From an uncultured Lachnospira sp. (GTDB lineage Bacteria; Bacillota; Clostridia; Lachnospirales; Lachnospiraceae), in the NCBI GenBank assembly GCA_910585095.1, contig CAJUBU010000008.1, forward strand, positions 8,270 through 72,269: 64,000 bases of DNA, in the 5' to 3' direction. A program made the position numbers and the translations under genes. Below are positions 43,230 to 53,481 of the stretch, one piece after another; the stretch's first letter is position 1, and each line of letters opens with the position of its first letter. Below the pieces are notes generated by a model, which saw nothing but the letters and a program-made list of their open reading frames with translations, ran no database searches and was not told the origin of the DNA.

Positions 43230-43634
43230 ATGATAAAAAAAAGAATGATAAAATCAGCAGCTATTGCATTAATGGCATCAGCATTATTTGCAATGCCTAC
43301 AATGGCAGAGTATTATGGATTTTCATTTAATGTGGAGGTTGCAGAAGATGCAGAAGATATAGCATATTCAGGAAATGCACGCAAAGATAATTATAATGAT
43401 TATGCCTCTGTAGATTGTCAAAAAAGCAATATCTATTCAAAGGATGATTTTAGACTTTGTGTTGTTAAGCAATATGGTGATGATGATGAAGTTTCAGAGC
43501 AGATACGTGCTACAGCAAATACAGGAACATATTATTTGGATTATATAGAAGATGTATATTATGATAATATGTATAGATTGAGGGGAAGAACATATAACTG
43601 GTATGTGTCAGTTAGTGGTGAATGGGAGCCATAA
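43230..43634 (+). CDS. Small secreted protein
   Basis: 134 residues. Signal peptide MIKKRMIKSAAIALMASALF ending in MPTMA (likely cleavage after Ala), giving a mature ~108-residue acidic beta-rich protein with Tyr-rich segments (YYGFSFNVEV, YYLDYIEDVYYDNMYRL) and an end SGEWEP. There are two cysteines. The shape, an exported small beta protein beside ABC permeases, recalls DUF2712 or lactococcin-972-like secreted proteins, but I cannot confirm homology. TTGGGGG lies about 12 bases upstream. A hairpin in 43660-43760 with AGAGCTGT/ACAGCTCT arms follows as a terminator. Confidence 0.7.
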   Translation: MIKKRMIKSAAIALMASALFAMPTMAEYYGFSFNVEVAEDAEDIAYSGNARKDNYNDYASVDCQKSNIYSKDDFRLCVVKQYGDDDEVSEQIRATANTGTYYLDYIEDVYYDNMYRLRGRTYNWYVSVSGEWEP

Positions 43635-43671
43635 ATTGTTTTAATTTATAATTAAAATTTAATTGTAATAG

Positions 43672-43765
43672 AGCTGTGCATTAAACAAAACAATGATAAG
43701 ATATGATTTATTTTTAATTAATAATAAATTGTATTTTATAAGGTTTAATAGAACAGCTCTGTTTT
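43672..43765 (+). terminator. Long terminator-like hairpin after the secreted protein gene
   Basis: TAGAGCTGT near 43668-43677 pairs with ACAGCTCTG at ~43753-43761, followed by TTTTTATTT. The ~75-base centre is AT-rich. Confidence 0.5.
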
Positions 43766-43856
43766 TATTTATAATGATTCATAGATAATTTTAGAAAGGG
43801 TGAAGTAGCTTTTAACAGATTATTTAACAAGAGCTTTTCATGACAGGGATATACTG

Positions 43857-45020
43857 ATGAAAATAAAAAATGTTATAAAAAAAAGTTGTTTTTGTATAGT
43901 TTCTGCTGTTTTATTTACAGGCTGTTCAGTATTTCCTAATGGAACAATCAACAATGCAGAAGATACAAAAGAAGTTTTGATAGATGATTCAAATCATATT
44001 GAGATGCAGCTAAACAATCATATAAAAGTGGATGCAGATATTCATATAAGCAATGAAAAAGGCTGGAAGCAGTTTAAGACCATTCCTAGAGTTACGGATG
44101 AGAAAACGGCAAATGAACGAGCAGCTTTATTTGCACAAGGAAATGAAATTATAGATGTAAAGAAGATAGAAAAAACAGGAGCATATACATATACATACAG
44201 TAATGGAAGTAGGTTTAATGACAGCACACATTGTAATTATACTACAGAAGATGCAAGAAAAAGAAGTTATAACCGTTATATTGGTGAAAATTATGGTATG
44301 CCAGAAGATAATTTTCCGTTAAAAGAGTTAGAGGATTTTTCTTTAAATCAAGCAGTAAAACAAGTAAGAGAATTATGTGGACAGATGGGAATTGAACTTT
44401 CTGTTAATGAACCAGAAGTATTTGTATTGGATGCACAACATGCAACAGAATTTATTAAACAAGATAAATCACTTGAATACTACTTATCTTCTGAAGATAG
44501 AAGAAGATTAGGCACAGATGATATTGAAACTTATGGAGAAAAAATAACATGGAATAAGGAAGATGAAGTATATTATATGATTTTTCAGTTAGCTGTTAGA
44601 GGGTATCCATTTTCACAAAAAAATATAGGTACGGATTCTTATTATTCTAACGACCATCAATTGGAGGTGGTAGTTGGAAGAAATGAAATAAAGAGCTTTG
44701 CTCTTTCATTTGAATATGGTGATAAGGAGTGGAGTGATTTAGAAGGCGATATATGCAGTGCCTCGGATGCATTAAATGTTATTGCTTCTGCATATCAATA
44801 TTCTTATGGTTTAAGCGAACAGCTTATAACCAATATAGAACTTGTTTATCTTCCAGTTTCTGCTATGCAAGAGCAAAAATTTTTAGCAAGACCATGCTGG
44901 CAGTTTACGGTAGAGTATGATAAAAGAGCAGAAAAAGATGGGGAAGCGTACTTTTATAAAGTTAAAACATTTTATGTTGTCGATGCAGTAAATAAGACGC
45001 TTTATAAATCCAGAGGTTAG
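43857..45020 (+). CDS. Lipoprotein of unknown family
   Basis: 387 residues. Signal peptide with lipobox LFTGC at about residue 23, then a soluble domain starting with MQLNNHIKVDADIHISNEKG. Other notable blocks: YRNRYIGENYG-like segment, LNQAVKQVRELCGQMGIELS, and a C-terminal RPCWQFTVEYDKRAEKDGEAYFYKVKTFYVVDAVN strand set. It resembles the DUF6034-type lipoproteins of Lachnospiraceae in general layout, with low certainty. It precedes two permease genes by ~60 bp and is likely transcribed with them. Ribosome site GGGATATACTG is weak. Confidence 0.65.
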   Translation: MKIKNVIKKSCFCIVSAVLFTGCSVFPNGTINNAEDTKEVLIDDSNHIEMQLNNHIKVDADIHISNEKGWKQFKTIPRVTDEKTANERAALFAQGNEIIDVKKIEKTGAYTYTYSNGSRFNDSTHCNYTTEDARKRSYNRYIGENYGMPEDNFPLKELEDFSLNQAVKQVRELCGQMGIELSVNEPEVFVLDAQHATEFIKQDKSLEYYLSSEDRRRLGTDDIETYGEKITWNKEDEVYYMIFQLAVRGYPFSQKNIGTDSYYSNDHQLEVVVGRNEIKSFALSFEYGDKEWSDLEGDICSASDALNVIASAYQYSYGLSEQLITNIELVYLPVSAMQEQKFLARPCWQFTVEYDKRAEKDGEAYFYKVKTFYVVDAVNKTLYKSRG

Positions 45021-45080
45021 AAAAGATAAGCTATTAAGCAAAAGCTGTTTCTAAAAATAAGTCACAGCATGGAGACTAAA

Positions 45081-45869
45081 ATGATGAGAAGAAGTATAAA
45101 GTTATTTTTGGGAAATTTAAGATATGAGATGCTGCGTGTATTTAGTAGCTGGAAAATATATAGTTGTTTTTTTTTGTATATCATTTTGATTTTTACAGCT
45201 GTAAAAATGGATACGAATCTAGCGGTTCAAGCATATGGAGGACTTGATATTATTACAGGGTTAAGTAATCTTAATAAGCTTCTTGTTATTACAGCAGCTT
45301 TTCCAGTGGCAACGATTTATTATGATGATATTATAGATAATTATGCAAAACAAGTTGTTTTAAGGAGTAATAAATCTTCTTATATTTTATCAAAAATTGT
45401 AGTGTGTGCAATCATTTCGTTTTTAATTTCGTTTGCAGCATTATTAACATATTCAATCGTGGTTGCATTTAAAAGGGGAATTGGTATAGGTGTCGTATAT
45501 CCGGGAAATGTTTTTTATGATTATGCTTATGGAAGAATGCCATTTATGGCGCTTTTTGCGAAAGCATTTTTATTTTCTATTGTATCCTCTGTATATGCTG
45601 TTTTAGGGCTTGCTCTGTCAGCAGTGATGACTGGAAAATTTGTAGCAGTAGCTGCTCCATTATTTATGAATATGTTAATGGAACAGATTGGCAATATTAT
45701 GCCTAAGGAATTAAGACTGTTTAATATACAGGATGGAAATAGTGCATATGGATTGGGAACTTCTGGGACTTTGATTGTTTCTATAGTTGTTGTGGCAGGA
45801 TATATTTTATTGGCAGGAATATTTTTTTCATACTATGTAAGAAAGAGGATAAAGGATGAAATCAATTAG
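45081..45869 (+). CDS. ABC-2 type membrane protein 4
   Basis: 262 residues and about six membrane segments. DNYAKQVVLRSNKSSYILSKIVVCAIISF is the same basic motif before a helix that marks the permeases of the first block. GGAG at 45071-45074 suits the ATG at 45081; the ATG at 45069 contains that site and is unlikely. It overlaps the next permease by 14 bases. No ATPase is present in this second block, so it may share the ATPase at 42053. Confidence 0.7.
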   Translation: MMRRSIKLFLGNLRYEMLRVFSSWKIYSCFFLYIILIFTAVKMDTNLAVQAYGGLDIITGLSNLNKLLVITAAFPVATIYYDDIIDNYAKQVVLRSNKSSYILSKIVVCAIISFLISFAALLTYSIVVAFKRGIGIGVVYPGNVFYDYAYGRMPFMALFAKAFLFSIVSSVYAVLGLALSAVMTGKFVAVAAPLFMNMLMEQIGNIMPKELRLFNIQDGNSAYGLGTSGTLIVSIVVVAGYILLAGIFFSYYVRKRIKDEIN

Positions 45870-46704
45870 AATATGTATACAAGATATACGTAAATGGAGG
45901 GATAATACTAGAATAAAAATGTGTTTTTTATTAGTAGTATTATTTGTTATATCTTATACAGCAGGTTTAAGAGTATTATCTTTAAAGATGAATATAGATA
46001 TGACACCTTGGATATTTCCTTTTATGTTTACATGGAGGTATATGAAAATTGTATATATGATACCTGTTATATTTATATTTTGTGATGCACCTTTTGTAGA
46101 TTCTAATCAAATGTATGTAATAATGAGAAGTACACGCAAGAGTTGGTGTATAGGACAAATTTTGTATATTTTTGCAGCTTCATTTATATATACTATATTG
46201 TTGCTTATCTCATCAATTATTGTAAATATAAGATATATGCAATTGGATACTAAGTGGGGAGAAGTATTAGGTACAGCTTCAACAACAAATATTCTACAGA
46301 CAATAGGAGAAAATTATACAACAGTAAATGTATCAACAATTATAGTTCGGTATTATACACCATTGCAGGCTATGATATATACATTTTTATTAATGTGGTT
46401 GAGCATGACAATGATAGGATTATTAATATACATATTCAATGTTTTTACAAAGACAAGATTTGCAGGAAGTCTTATAGCTGCCTTTTTAATTCTTCTTACA
46501 GCAGTTGTAGATGGCAAGCCTTTTCTTACATGGTGGTCACCAATCAGCTGGAATTCACTTAATAATATAGATGTAGCTGGAATTACGAAATATCCTACTA
46601 TAATTTATGTATTGTTAATGTATTTAATGATTATTGTTATTAGTATATTTTTAATTCTATTTATAGGTAAAAAACAAGAAATAATTGTACAGGAAGAACG
46701 ATAA
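45856..46704 (+). CDS. ABC-2 type membrane protein 5
   Basis: 282 residues, around six membrane segments. SNQMYVIMRSTRKSWCIGQILYIFAASF repeats the basic-motif pattern of the other permeases in a slightly changed form. The ATG lies inside the last codons of the preceding gene, after AGAAAGAGG. With its partner it would make a heterodimeric membrane unit. A palindromic terminator element (46718-46812) ends the operon. Confidence 0.7.
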   Translation: MKSIRICIQDIRKWRDNTRIKMCFLLVVLFVISYTAGLRVLSLKMNIDMTPWIFPFMFTWRYMKIVYMIPVIFIFCDAPFVDSNQMYVIMRSTRKSWCIGQILYIFAASFIYTILLLISSIIVNIRYMQLDTKWGEVLGTASTTNILQTIGENYTTVNVSTIIVRYYTPLQAMIYTFLLMWLSMTMIGLLIYIFNVFTKTRFAGSLIAAFLILLTAVVDGKPFLTWWSPISWNSLNNIDVAGITKYPTIIYVLLMYLMIIVISIFLILFIGKKQEIIVQEER

Positions 46705-46717
46705 TAAAAATAATAAC

Positions 46718-46812
46718 AAAGACTGTTGCAAAACAAAGGACTTTTATAAAATATAGTATTTAATTTATATCTATATTTTGTAGAAGCAACTTATTTTGCA
46801 ACAGTTTTTTTT
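46718..46812. terminator. Dispersed palindromic element III, copy 2 (terminator)
   Basis: CTGTTGCAAAA (46723-46733) pairs with TTTTGCAACAG (46794-46804), followed by eight T. The centre holds further self-complementary AT-rich arms. Confidence 0.75.
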
Positions 46813-46858
46813 ATAAGCAATGATATAAAATATAATAAACAATTTAAACACAATTTAG

Positions 46859-46896
46859 TTTTTTTGATAATTTTTACGCTGAAATTATCAAAAAAA
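46859..46896. repeat. Perfect 15-bp inverted repeat in the gltB upstream region
   Basis: TTTTTTTGATAATTT (46859-46873) and its exact complement (46882-46896) around an 8-base loop. It lies ~140 bp above the gltB promoter. It may be a second terminator or a protein site. The rest of the 456-bp gap is AT-rich and shows no riboswitch I can name. Confidence 0.6.
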
Positions 46897-47035
46897 TTTT
46901 TAGAAAAACAGACAATATTTTAATAAAAATAGGATAAATTATATTTTTATTAAATAAAATTCCATAATTTATCTGATAATTTTACTTATTATATTATAAT
47001 TATCAAATAATCAGACTATATTTAAAAATTCCCTA

Positions 47036-47064
47036 TTTACAACATTGGAAAATAAGCGTATAGT
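47036..47064 (+). promoter_or_regulatory. Promoter of gltBD
   Basis: TTTACA (47036-47041), 17 bases, TATAGT (47059-47064); leader of about 90 nt. Confidence 0.55.
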
Positions 47065-47160
47065 ATTACTTAACAAAAATAAGTCAATTTAATAAAAATA
47101 ATAACAAATCTAAGTTTTTTAATTATTTTCATTAAATAATAAGGAAAGGAAGATGTATTT

Positions 47161-50100
47161 ATGGAAAAAGAAATGTACAATGGACAGTTTGGACTGTACA
47201 GTCCAACTTTTGAACATGATAACTGCGGTATTGGTGCAGTTGTAAGTATCAAAGGAGTAAAGACTCATCAAACCGTATCGGATGCGCTTAGTATTGTTGA
47301 AAATCTGGAGCATAGAGCAGGTAAAGATGCAGAAGGAAAAACAGGTGATGGTGTCGGGATATTGCTTCAAATTTCACATAAATTTTTTAAAAAAGCATTA
47401 CAGCCTTTAGGAATTGATATTGGCAATGAGAGAGAGTATGGCGTTGGTATGTTCTTTTTTCCGCAAGATGAGCTGAAAAGAAATAGAGCAAAAAAAATGT
47501 TTGAAATCATTGTAGAAAAAGAAGGGCTTGAATTTTTAGGCTGGCGAGATGTTCCTACCGTTCCAGACGTTCTTGGAAAAAAGGCAGTTGATTGTATGCC
47601 ATCAATTATGCAGGCGTTTGTAAAAAAGCCCACTCATGTAAAAAAAGGAATTGATTTTGATAGAAAATTATATGTGGCAAGGAGAGTGTTTGAGCAGACC
47701 AATGAAGATACGTTTGTGGTTTCCTTTTCAAGCAGAACCATTATTTATAAAGGAATGTTTCTAGTTGGACAGCTGCGAACATTTTTTAGAGACCTTGAAG
47801 ATGTCGATTATGAGTCTGCCATTGCACTTGTACATAGTCGATTTTCTACCAATACCAATCCTAGCTGGGAGAGGGCGCATCCATATAGACTTTTGTGCCA
47901 TAATGGCGAAATTAACACTATTAAGGGTAATGCAGACCGAATGTTATCAAGGGAGGAAACGATGGTTTCTGATTATCTTGAAGATGAGATGACAAAGATT
48001 ATGCCCGTTGTCAATACGAGCGGTTCTGATTCTTCTATGCTGGACAATACCTTAGAGTTTCTTATGATGAATGGAATGCCGCTTCCTTTGGCGTTGATGA
48101 TATGTATTCCTGAGCCATGGGCAAATGATAAGTCGATGTCACAGGAAAAGAAAGATTTTTATCAATATTATGCCACGATGATGGAACCTTGGGATGGTCC
48201 GGCTTCTATCCTTTTTACAGACGGTGATGTAATGGGAGCGGTGCTTGATAGAAATGGTCTTCGTCCATCACGTTATTATGTGACAAATGATGGCTATCTT
48301 ATCCTTTCATCGGAAGTAGGTGTTTTGCCAATTGAGGAGAGCAGGATTTTGTCAAAAGATAGGCTTCGTCCCGGTAAAATGCTTCTTGTAGATACCGTAG
48401 AAGGGAAACTGATTGATGATGATAAATTAAAATCACAGTATGCGAGCAGTCAGCCATATGGTGAATGGCTTGACAATAATCTGGTACAGCTTCATGATTT
48501 AAAAATACCAAATAAAAAAGTGGAAACACATACAAAGGATGAGATAGCAAAACTTCAAAAGGCATTTGGGTATACCTATGAAGATTTTAAGACGTCCATA
48601 TTGCCAATGGCATTAAACGGCTCCGAAGCTATTGGTGCTATGGGAATTGATACACCACTTGCAGTTTTGTCAAATAAGCATCAACCATTATTTAATTATT
48701 TTAAACAGCTTTTTGCACAAGTTACCAATCCGCCAATTGATTCAATCCGTGAAAAGATTGTAACAAGTACGGCTGTATATCTTGGTTCAGATGGAAATCT
48801 TCTTGAAGAAAAAGAAGAAAATTGTAAGGTACTTCGGATAAATGACCCGATTCTTACCAATACAGACCTTCTTAAAATTAAAAATATGAAGGTAGATGGC
48901 TTTAAAGTAGAGACTATTCCTATTATTTTTTATAAAAATACATCATTGGAAAAAGCAATTGATCATCTGTATGTGGAAGTTGACAGAGCATACAGGGAAG
49001 GAGCTAATATCATTATTCTTTCAGATAGGGGAGTTGATGAAAACCATGTTGCAATTCCTTCACTACTTGCAGTTTCAGCGCTTCAGCAATATTTGGTGCA
49101 GACGAAAAAAAGAACAAAGATGGCGGTGATACTAGAAAGCGGCGAGCCAAGAGATGTGCATCATTTTGCAACGCTTTTAGGATATGGCGCATCGGCTATC
49201 AATCCTTATCTTGCACAAGAAAGTATACAAGAATTGATTGATTTAAATATGTTAGACAAAGATTATTATGCCGCTGTTGATGATTACAATGCTGCAATAC
49301 TTGGAGGTATTGTAAAAATTGCTGCAAAGATGGGGATATCAACTATTCAATCGTATCAGGGAGCGAAAATTTTTGAGGCTATTGGTATCAATTCCGATGT
49401 GATTAACAAGTATTTTACAGGAACCGTAAGCCGAATCGAGGGAATTGGTTTAAAAGATATTCAAGAAGATGTGGAGTCGCTTCACAATAAAGCATTTGAC
49501 CCATTGGGATTGCCAACGGATACAACATTAGATAGTTTGGGCGCGCATAAACTAAGGAGTGGCAATGAAGAACATCTTTACAATCCTCAGACGATACATT
49601 TATTGCAGCTTGCAACAAGAACGGGCGATTATAATACATTTAAAGAATATACAAGTTATGTCAATAAAGAAATCAATGCCATGAATTTAAGAGGACTTAT
49701 GGATATTAAGTTTCCAAAGAAAGGCATCAAACTGGAAGAAGTTGAAAGTGTTGATTCGATTGTCAAACGATTTAAGACGGGAGCAATGTCGTATGGTTCG
49801 ATATCGAAAGAAGCCCATGAGACGATGGCAATTGCAATGAATATGCTGCATGGCAAGTCCAACAGTGGTGAAGGCGGCGAGGACGAGGAACGTCTAACAG
49901 TCGGAAAAGATGGATTAAATAAATGTTCTGCTATCAAGCAGGTAGCTTCCGGCAGATTTGGCGTAACATCAAGATATCTTGTCAGCGCTAAGGAAATTCA
50001 AATTAAGATGGCACAGGGAGCAAAGCCGGGAGAAGGCGGACATTTACCAGGTGGAAAGGTGTATCCATGGATTGCAAAAACAAGACTTTCAACACCAGGT

Positions 50101-51705
50101 GTATCGTTGATATCACCTCCGCCGCACCATGATATTTATTCGATTGAGGATTTGGCAGAATTGATATTTGATTTAAAAAATGCAAATAAAGATGCAAGAA
50201 TTTCTGTAAAACTTGTTTCGGAGGGTGGCGTTGGCACAGTTGCATGTGGTGTTGCAAAGGCTGGAGCACAGGTGATTCTTATATCAGGATATGACGGAGG
50301 CACAGGAGCTGCGCCTAGAAGCTCTATTCATAATGCAGGGCTTCCTTGGGAACTTGGTCTTGCAGAGGTACATCAGACGCTTACAATGAATGGGCTTCGC
50401 AATAAAGTCATTATTGAAACGGACGGAAAGTTGATGAGCGGACGCGACGTAGCGATTGCAGCTATGCTTGGTGCGGAGGAATTTGGCTTTGCGACGGCTC
50501 CTTTGGTAACGATGGGCTGTGTGATGATGAGAGTGTGCAATTTAGATACATGTCCGGTTGGAATTGCTACACAAAATCCAGAGCTTAGAAAGAGGTTTGC
50601 AGGAAAGCCAGAGTATGTCGTGAATTTTATGCGGTTTATAGCAGAAGAACTCCGCGAATATATGGCAAAATTAGGAGTGAAGAGTGTTGATGAACTGGTT
50701 GGCAGAACGGACTTTTTACAGCAGATAAATATACCAGAAAGTGGACGTTCAGGGAAGGTTGATTTATCAAGAATTATTAATAATCCATATATCAAAGAGG
50801 CAGGAAAAATTTGTTACAATAAAAAGAATGTATATGATTTTGAACTTGAAAAGACGATTGATGAAAAAACGCTTATCAAAAAATTTGCCACAGCACTTGA
50901 AAATGGTGAGAAGAGAAGTGTTGTGATTGATGTAATCAATACGGACAGAGCGGTTGGCACTTTGCTTGGAGCAGAAATTACAAGAAGATTTGGCGAAACG
51001 CTTGATGAGGATACCTACACGGTAAAATGCAACGGTGCTGGAGGGCAGAGCTTTGGTGCATTTATTCCAAAAGGATTGACTTTGGAGCTGATTGGCGATA
51101 GCAATGATTATTTTGGCAAAGGGCTTTCTGGTGGAAAACTTGTAATTTATCCGCCAAAAAGTGCTGCTTATAAAGAAGATGAGAATATTATTATAGGAAA
51201 TGTGGCATTGTACGGCGCGACAAGCGGAAAAGCATTTATCAACGGCGTTGCAGGAGAGCGCTTTTGCGTGCGAAATTCAGGTGCGACAGCAGTTGTTGAA
51301 GGCTGCGGAGATCATGGCTGTGAGTATATGACAGGAGGTCGTGTGGTGGTACTTGGAAGAACAGGAAAGAATTTTGCTGCTGGTATGAGCGGCGGTATTG
51401 CGTATGTGTTGGATGAAGATACAACTCTTTATAAAAGATTAAATAAGCAATTAGTATCTATGGTATCTGTGACAGAAAAATATGATGTTCTTGAGTTAAA
51501 ATCGATTATTACAGAACATGTCGCATATACGAACTCTGAAAAAGGAAAACATATATTGGATAATTTTGCACAGTATTTGCCAAAATTTAAAAAAATTATA
51601 CCACATGACTATGAAAATATGTTAAAGGCAATTGTTCAGATGGAAGAAAAAGGATTGAGCAGTGAGCAGGCGCAAATTGAAGCATTTTATGCAGTGACAA
51701 GGTAG
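47161..51705 (+). CDS. gltB: Glutamate synthase large subunit
   Basis: 1514-residue alpha subunit that forms glutamate from glutamine and 2-oxoglutarate. The N-terminal amidotransferase nucleophile is Cys22 in HDNCGIGAVVS, exposed after propeptide removal. The central and FMN domains include GAKPGEGGHLPGGKV and SGYDGGTGAAPRSSI; the 3Fe-4S cysteines lie in CNLDTCPVGIATQ. The C-terminal beta-helix has repeated G-x-x-G-x-x-x-G turns (CNGAGGQSFGAFIPKG). AAGGAAAGGAAG precedes the ATG. The gene is followed 11 bases later by gltD. Length is normal. Confidence 0.97.
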   Translation: MEKEMYNGQFGLYSPTFEHDNCGIGAVVSIKGVKTHQTVSDALSIVENLEHRAGKDAEGKTGDGVGILLQISHKFFKKALQPLGIDIGNEREYGVGMFFFPQDELKRNRAKKMFEIIVEKEGLEFLGWRDVPTVPDVLGKKAVDCMPSIMQAFVKKPTHVKKGIDFDRKLYVARRVFEQTNEDTFVVSFSSRTIIYKGMFLVGQLRTFFRDLEDVDYESAIALVHSRFSTNTNPSWERAHPYRLLCHNGEINTIKGNADRMLSREETMVSDYLEDEMTKIMPVVNTSGSDSSMLDNTLEFLMMNGMPLPLALMICIPEPWANDKSMSQEKKDFYQYYATMMEPWDGPASILFTDGDVMGAVLDRNGLRPSRYYVTNDGYLILSSEVGVLPIEESRILSKDRLRPGKMLLVDTVEGKLIDDDKLKSQYASSQPYGEWLDNNLVQLHDLKIPNKKVETHTKDEIAKLQKAFGYTYEDFKTSILPMALNGSEAIGAMGIDTPLAVLSNKHQPLFNYFKQLFAQVTNPPIDSIREKIVTSTAVYLGSDGNLLEEKEENCKVLRINDPILTNTDLLKIKNMKVDGFKVETIPIIFYKNTSLEKAIDHLYVEVDRAYREGANIIILSDRGVDENHVAIPSLLAVSALQQYLVQTKKRTKMAVILESGEPRDVHHFATLLGYGASAINPYLAQESIQELIDLNMLDKDYYAAVDDYNAAILGGIVKIAAKMGISTIQSYQGAKIFEAIGINSDVINKYFTGTVSRIEGIGLKDIQEDVESLHNKAFDPLGLPTDTTLDSLGAHKLRSGNEEHLYNPQTIHLLQLATRTGDYNTFKEYTSYVNKEINAMNLRGLMDIKFPKKGIKLEEVESVDSIVKRFKTGAMSYGSISKEAHETMAIAMNMLHGKSNSGEGGEDEERLTVGKDGLNKCSAIKQVASGRFGVTSRYLVSAKEIQIKMAQGAKPGEGGHLPGGKVYPWIAKTRLSTPGVSLISPPPHHDIYSIEDLAELIFDLKNANKDARISVKLVSEGGVGTVACGVAKAGAQVILISGYDGGTGAAPRSSIHNAGLPWELGLAEVHQTLTMNGLRNKVIIETDGKLMSGRDVAIAAMLGAEEFGFATAPLVTMGCVMMRVCNLDTCPVGIATQNPELRKRFAGKPEYVVNFMRFIAEELREYMAKLGVKSVDELVGRTDFLQQINIPESGRSGKVDLSRIINNPYIKEAGKICYNKKNVYDFELEKTIDEKTLIKKFATALENGEKRSVVIDVINTDRAVGTLLGAEITRRFGETLDEDTYTVKCNGAGGQSFGAFIPKGLTLELIGDSNDYFGKGLSGGKLVIYPPKSAAYKEDENIIIGNVALYGATSGKAFINGVAGERFCVRNSGATAVVEGCGDHGCEYMTGGRVVVLGRTGKNFAAGMSGGIAYVLDEDTTLYKRLNKQLVSMVSVTEKYDVLELKSIITEHVAYTNSEKGKHILDNFAQYLPKFKKIIPHDYENMLKAIVQMEEKGLSSEQAQIEAFYAVTR

Positions 51706-51716
51706 GGAGGTTCAAT

Positions 51717-53201
51717 ATGGGAAAGCCAACAGGATTTTTAGAGTATGATAGAAAAGAGGCAACAGCTGTTTTGCCAAAAGAACGAATTACGCATTTTAAT
51801 GAATTTCATATACCTTTGACGGAGGAAGAACAACGCTGTCAAGGAGGGCGCTGTATGGATTGCGGCGTACCATTTTGTCAATCTGGAATGACTATTAAAG
51901 GAATGACATCAGGGTGTCCGCTAAACAATTTGATTCCAGAGTGGAATGACCTTATTTATACAGGCAACTGGGAACAGGCTTATTATAGACTGCGCAAAAC
52001 CAGTAATTTTCCAGAATTTACAAGCCGTGTATGTCCTGCTTTATGTGAGAAGGCATGTACTTGCGGACTGGACGGTGAACCTGTATGCACAAAAGAAAAT
52101 GAAAAGGCTATTATTGAGCGTGCATATGAAAATGGGTGGGCAGCGCCAAGACCGCCAAAAGTGCGTACAGGAAAAAAGATTGCCGTCATTGGTTCTGGAC
52201 CTGCCGGACTTGCCGTTGCAGACCAGTTAAACAGCAGAGGACATCAAGTTGTTGTATATGAGCGGGCAGACCGAATTGGTGGTTTACTGCGATACGGTAT
52301 ACCGAATATGAAACTGGAAAAATATATTATTGACCGAAAGCTTGATATAATGAAAGCAGAAGGAATCCAATTTATTACAAATACCGATGTAGGAACAACC
52401 GTTAAAGCAAAGGAATTGTTAAAAGATTACGATGCCATTGTATTGGCTTGCGGCGCTTCCAATCCAAGAGACATCAAGGCGGAGGGCAGAGATGCACAGG
52501 GTATTTATTTTGCAGTGGATTTTCTTGCTTCAACAACAAAAAGTCTTTTGGATTGCAATCTCAAAGAGGGTACATATATTTCTGCAAAAAATAAAAATGT
52601 TTTGGTTATTGGCGGAGGAGATACGGGCAATGACTGTGTTGGAACTTGTATTCGACATGGTTGTAAATCCGTTGTACAATTGGAGATGATGCCAAAAGCG
52701 CCTGATGAAAGAGCAGATACTAATCCATGGCCGCAGTGGCCGATTGTATGCAAAACAGATTATGGTCAGGAAGAGGCGATTGCAGTATTTGGGCAAGACC
52801 CAAGAATATATACAACGACGGTCAAAGAGTTTAAAAAGGATAAAAAAGGAAAGCTGTCTAGTGTGGTAACGATTCAGCTGGAGTCACAAATTGATGAAAA
52901 AACAGGCAGAAAGATGATGGTGCCTGTGGCTGGAACGGAAAAAGAATTGCCTTGCGAGATGGTGTTAATTGCCGCCGGATTTTTGGGAACACAAAAATAT
53001 GTAACGGATTCGTTTGGTGTCGAGTTAAACGAGAGAACGAATGTTAAGACCAAAACAGACCATTTTGCAACGAATGTAAAAGGTATATTTGCAGCAGGAG
53101 ACTGTCATACAGGTCAATCGTTAGTAGTAAAAGCAATAAGACAGGGGAGAGACTGTGCAAGAGAAGTTGACGAGTATTTAATGGGTTATACTAATGTATG
53201 A
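51717..53201 (+). CDS. gltD: Glutamate synthase small subunit
   Basis: 494-residue beta subunit that passes electrons from NADPH through FAD and 4Fe-4S clusters to the large subunit. Cluster cysteines appear in RCMDCGVPFCQSG and SRVCPALCEKACTCG near the N-terminus. GSGPAGLAVADQL is the FAD loop and GGGDTGNDCVGTC the NAD(P)H loop; AAGDCHTGQSLVVKAIRQGR closes the FAD fold. GGGAGG lies nine bases before the ATG. Together with gltB it forms the ammonia-assimilation operon. Confidence 0.97.
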   Translation: MGKPTGFLEYDRKEATAVLPKERITHFNEFHIPLTEEEQRCQGGRCMDCGVPFCQSGMTIKGMTSGCPLNNLIPEWNDLIYTGNWEQAYYRLRKTSNFPEFTSRVCPALCEKACTCGLDGEPVCTKENEKAIIERAYENGWAAPRPPKVRTGKKIAVIGSGPAGLAVADQLNSRGHQVVVYERADRIGGLLRYGIPNMKLEKYIIDRKLDIMKAEGIQFITNTDVGTTVKAKELLKDYDAIVLACGASNPRDIKAEGRDAQGIYFAVDFLASTTKSLLDCNLKEGTYISAKNKNVLVIGGGDTGNDCVGTCIRHGCKSVVQLEMMPKAPDERADTNPWPQWPIVCKTDYGQEEAIAVFGQDPRIYTTTVKEFKKDKKGKLSSVVTIQLESQIDEKTGRKMMVPVAGTEKELPCEMVLIAAGFLGTQKYVTDSFGVELNERTNVKTKTDHFATNVKGIFAAGDCHTGQSLVVKAIRQGRDCAREVDEYLMGYTNV

Positions 53202-53481
53202 TTTTTTATTCGATGAAATAAGATAGCAAAGTTTTTATGTAAAGTGGCGGCATAACATGTGATGTGCCGCTGCTTTGCGTTTTATGTGCAAACCTTAAAC
53301 AATAAAGAAAATGACAGAGGAGTAATAAAATAATAAAAAATATAATAAAATGAACAGACCAGTAATTAATGTAAAAAATCATTTTATGTTGATTTTTAAT
53401 AGATAATGTCGTATAATGTTGTATGCTTTTGTGTGACCGTTTATTACAAGAGCAACAGATAAGCACATTTGGAGGAACAAC

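Noticed and set aside
46896..47160. Possible glutamine or other riboswitch before gltB
   Set aside because: The leader from the predicted promoter is only ~90 nt, AT-rich and without a recognisable aptamer core.
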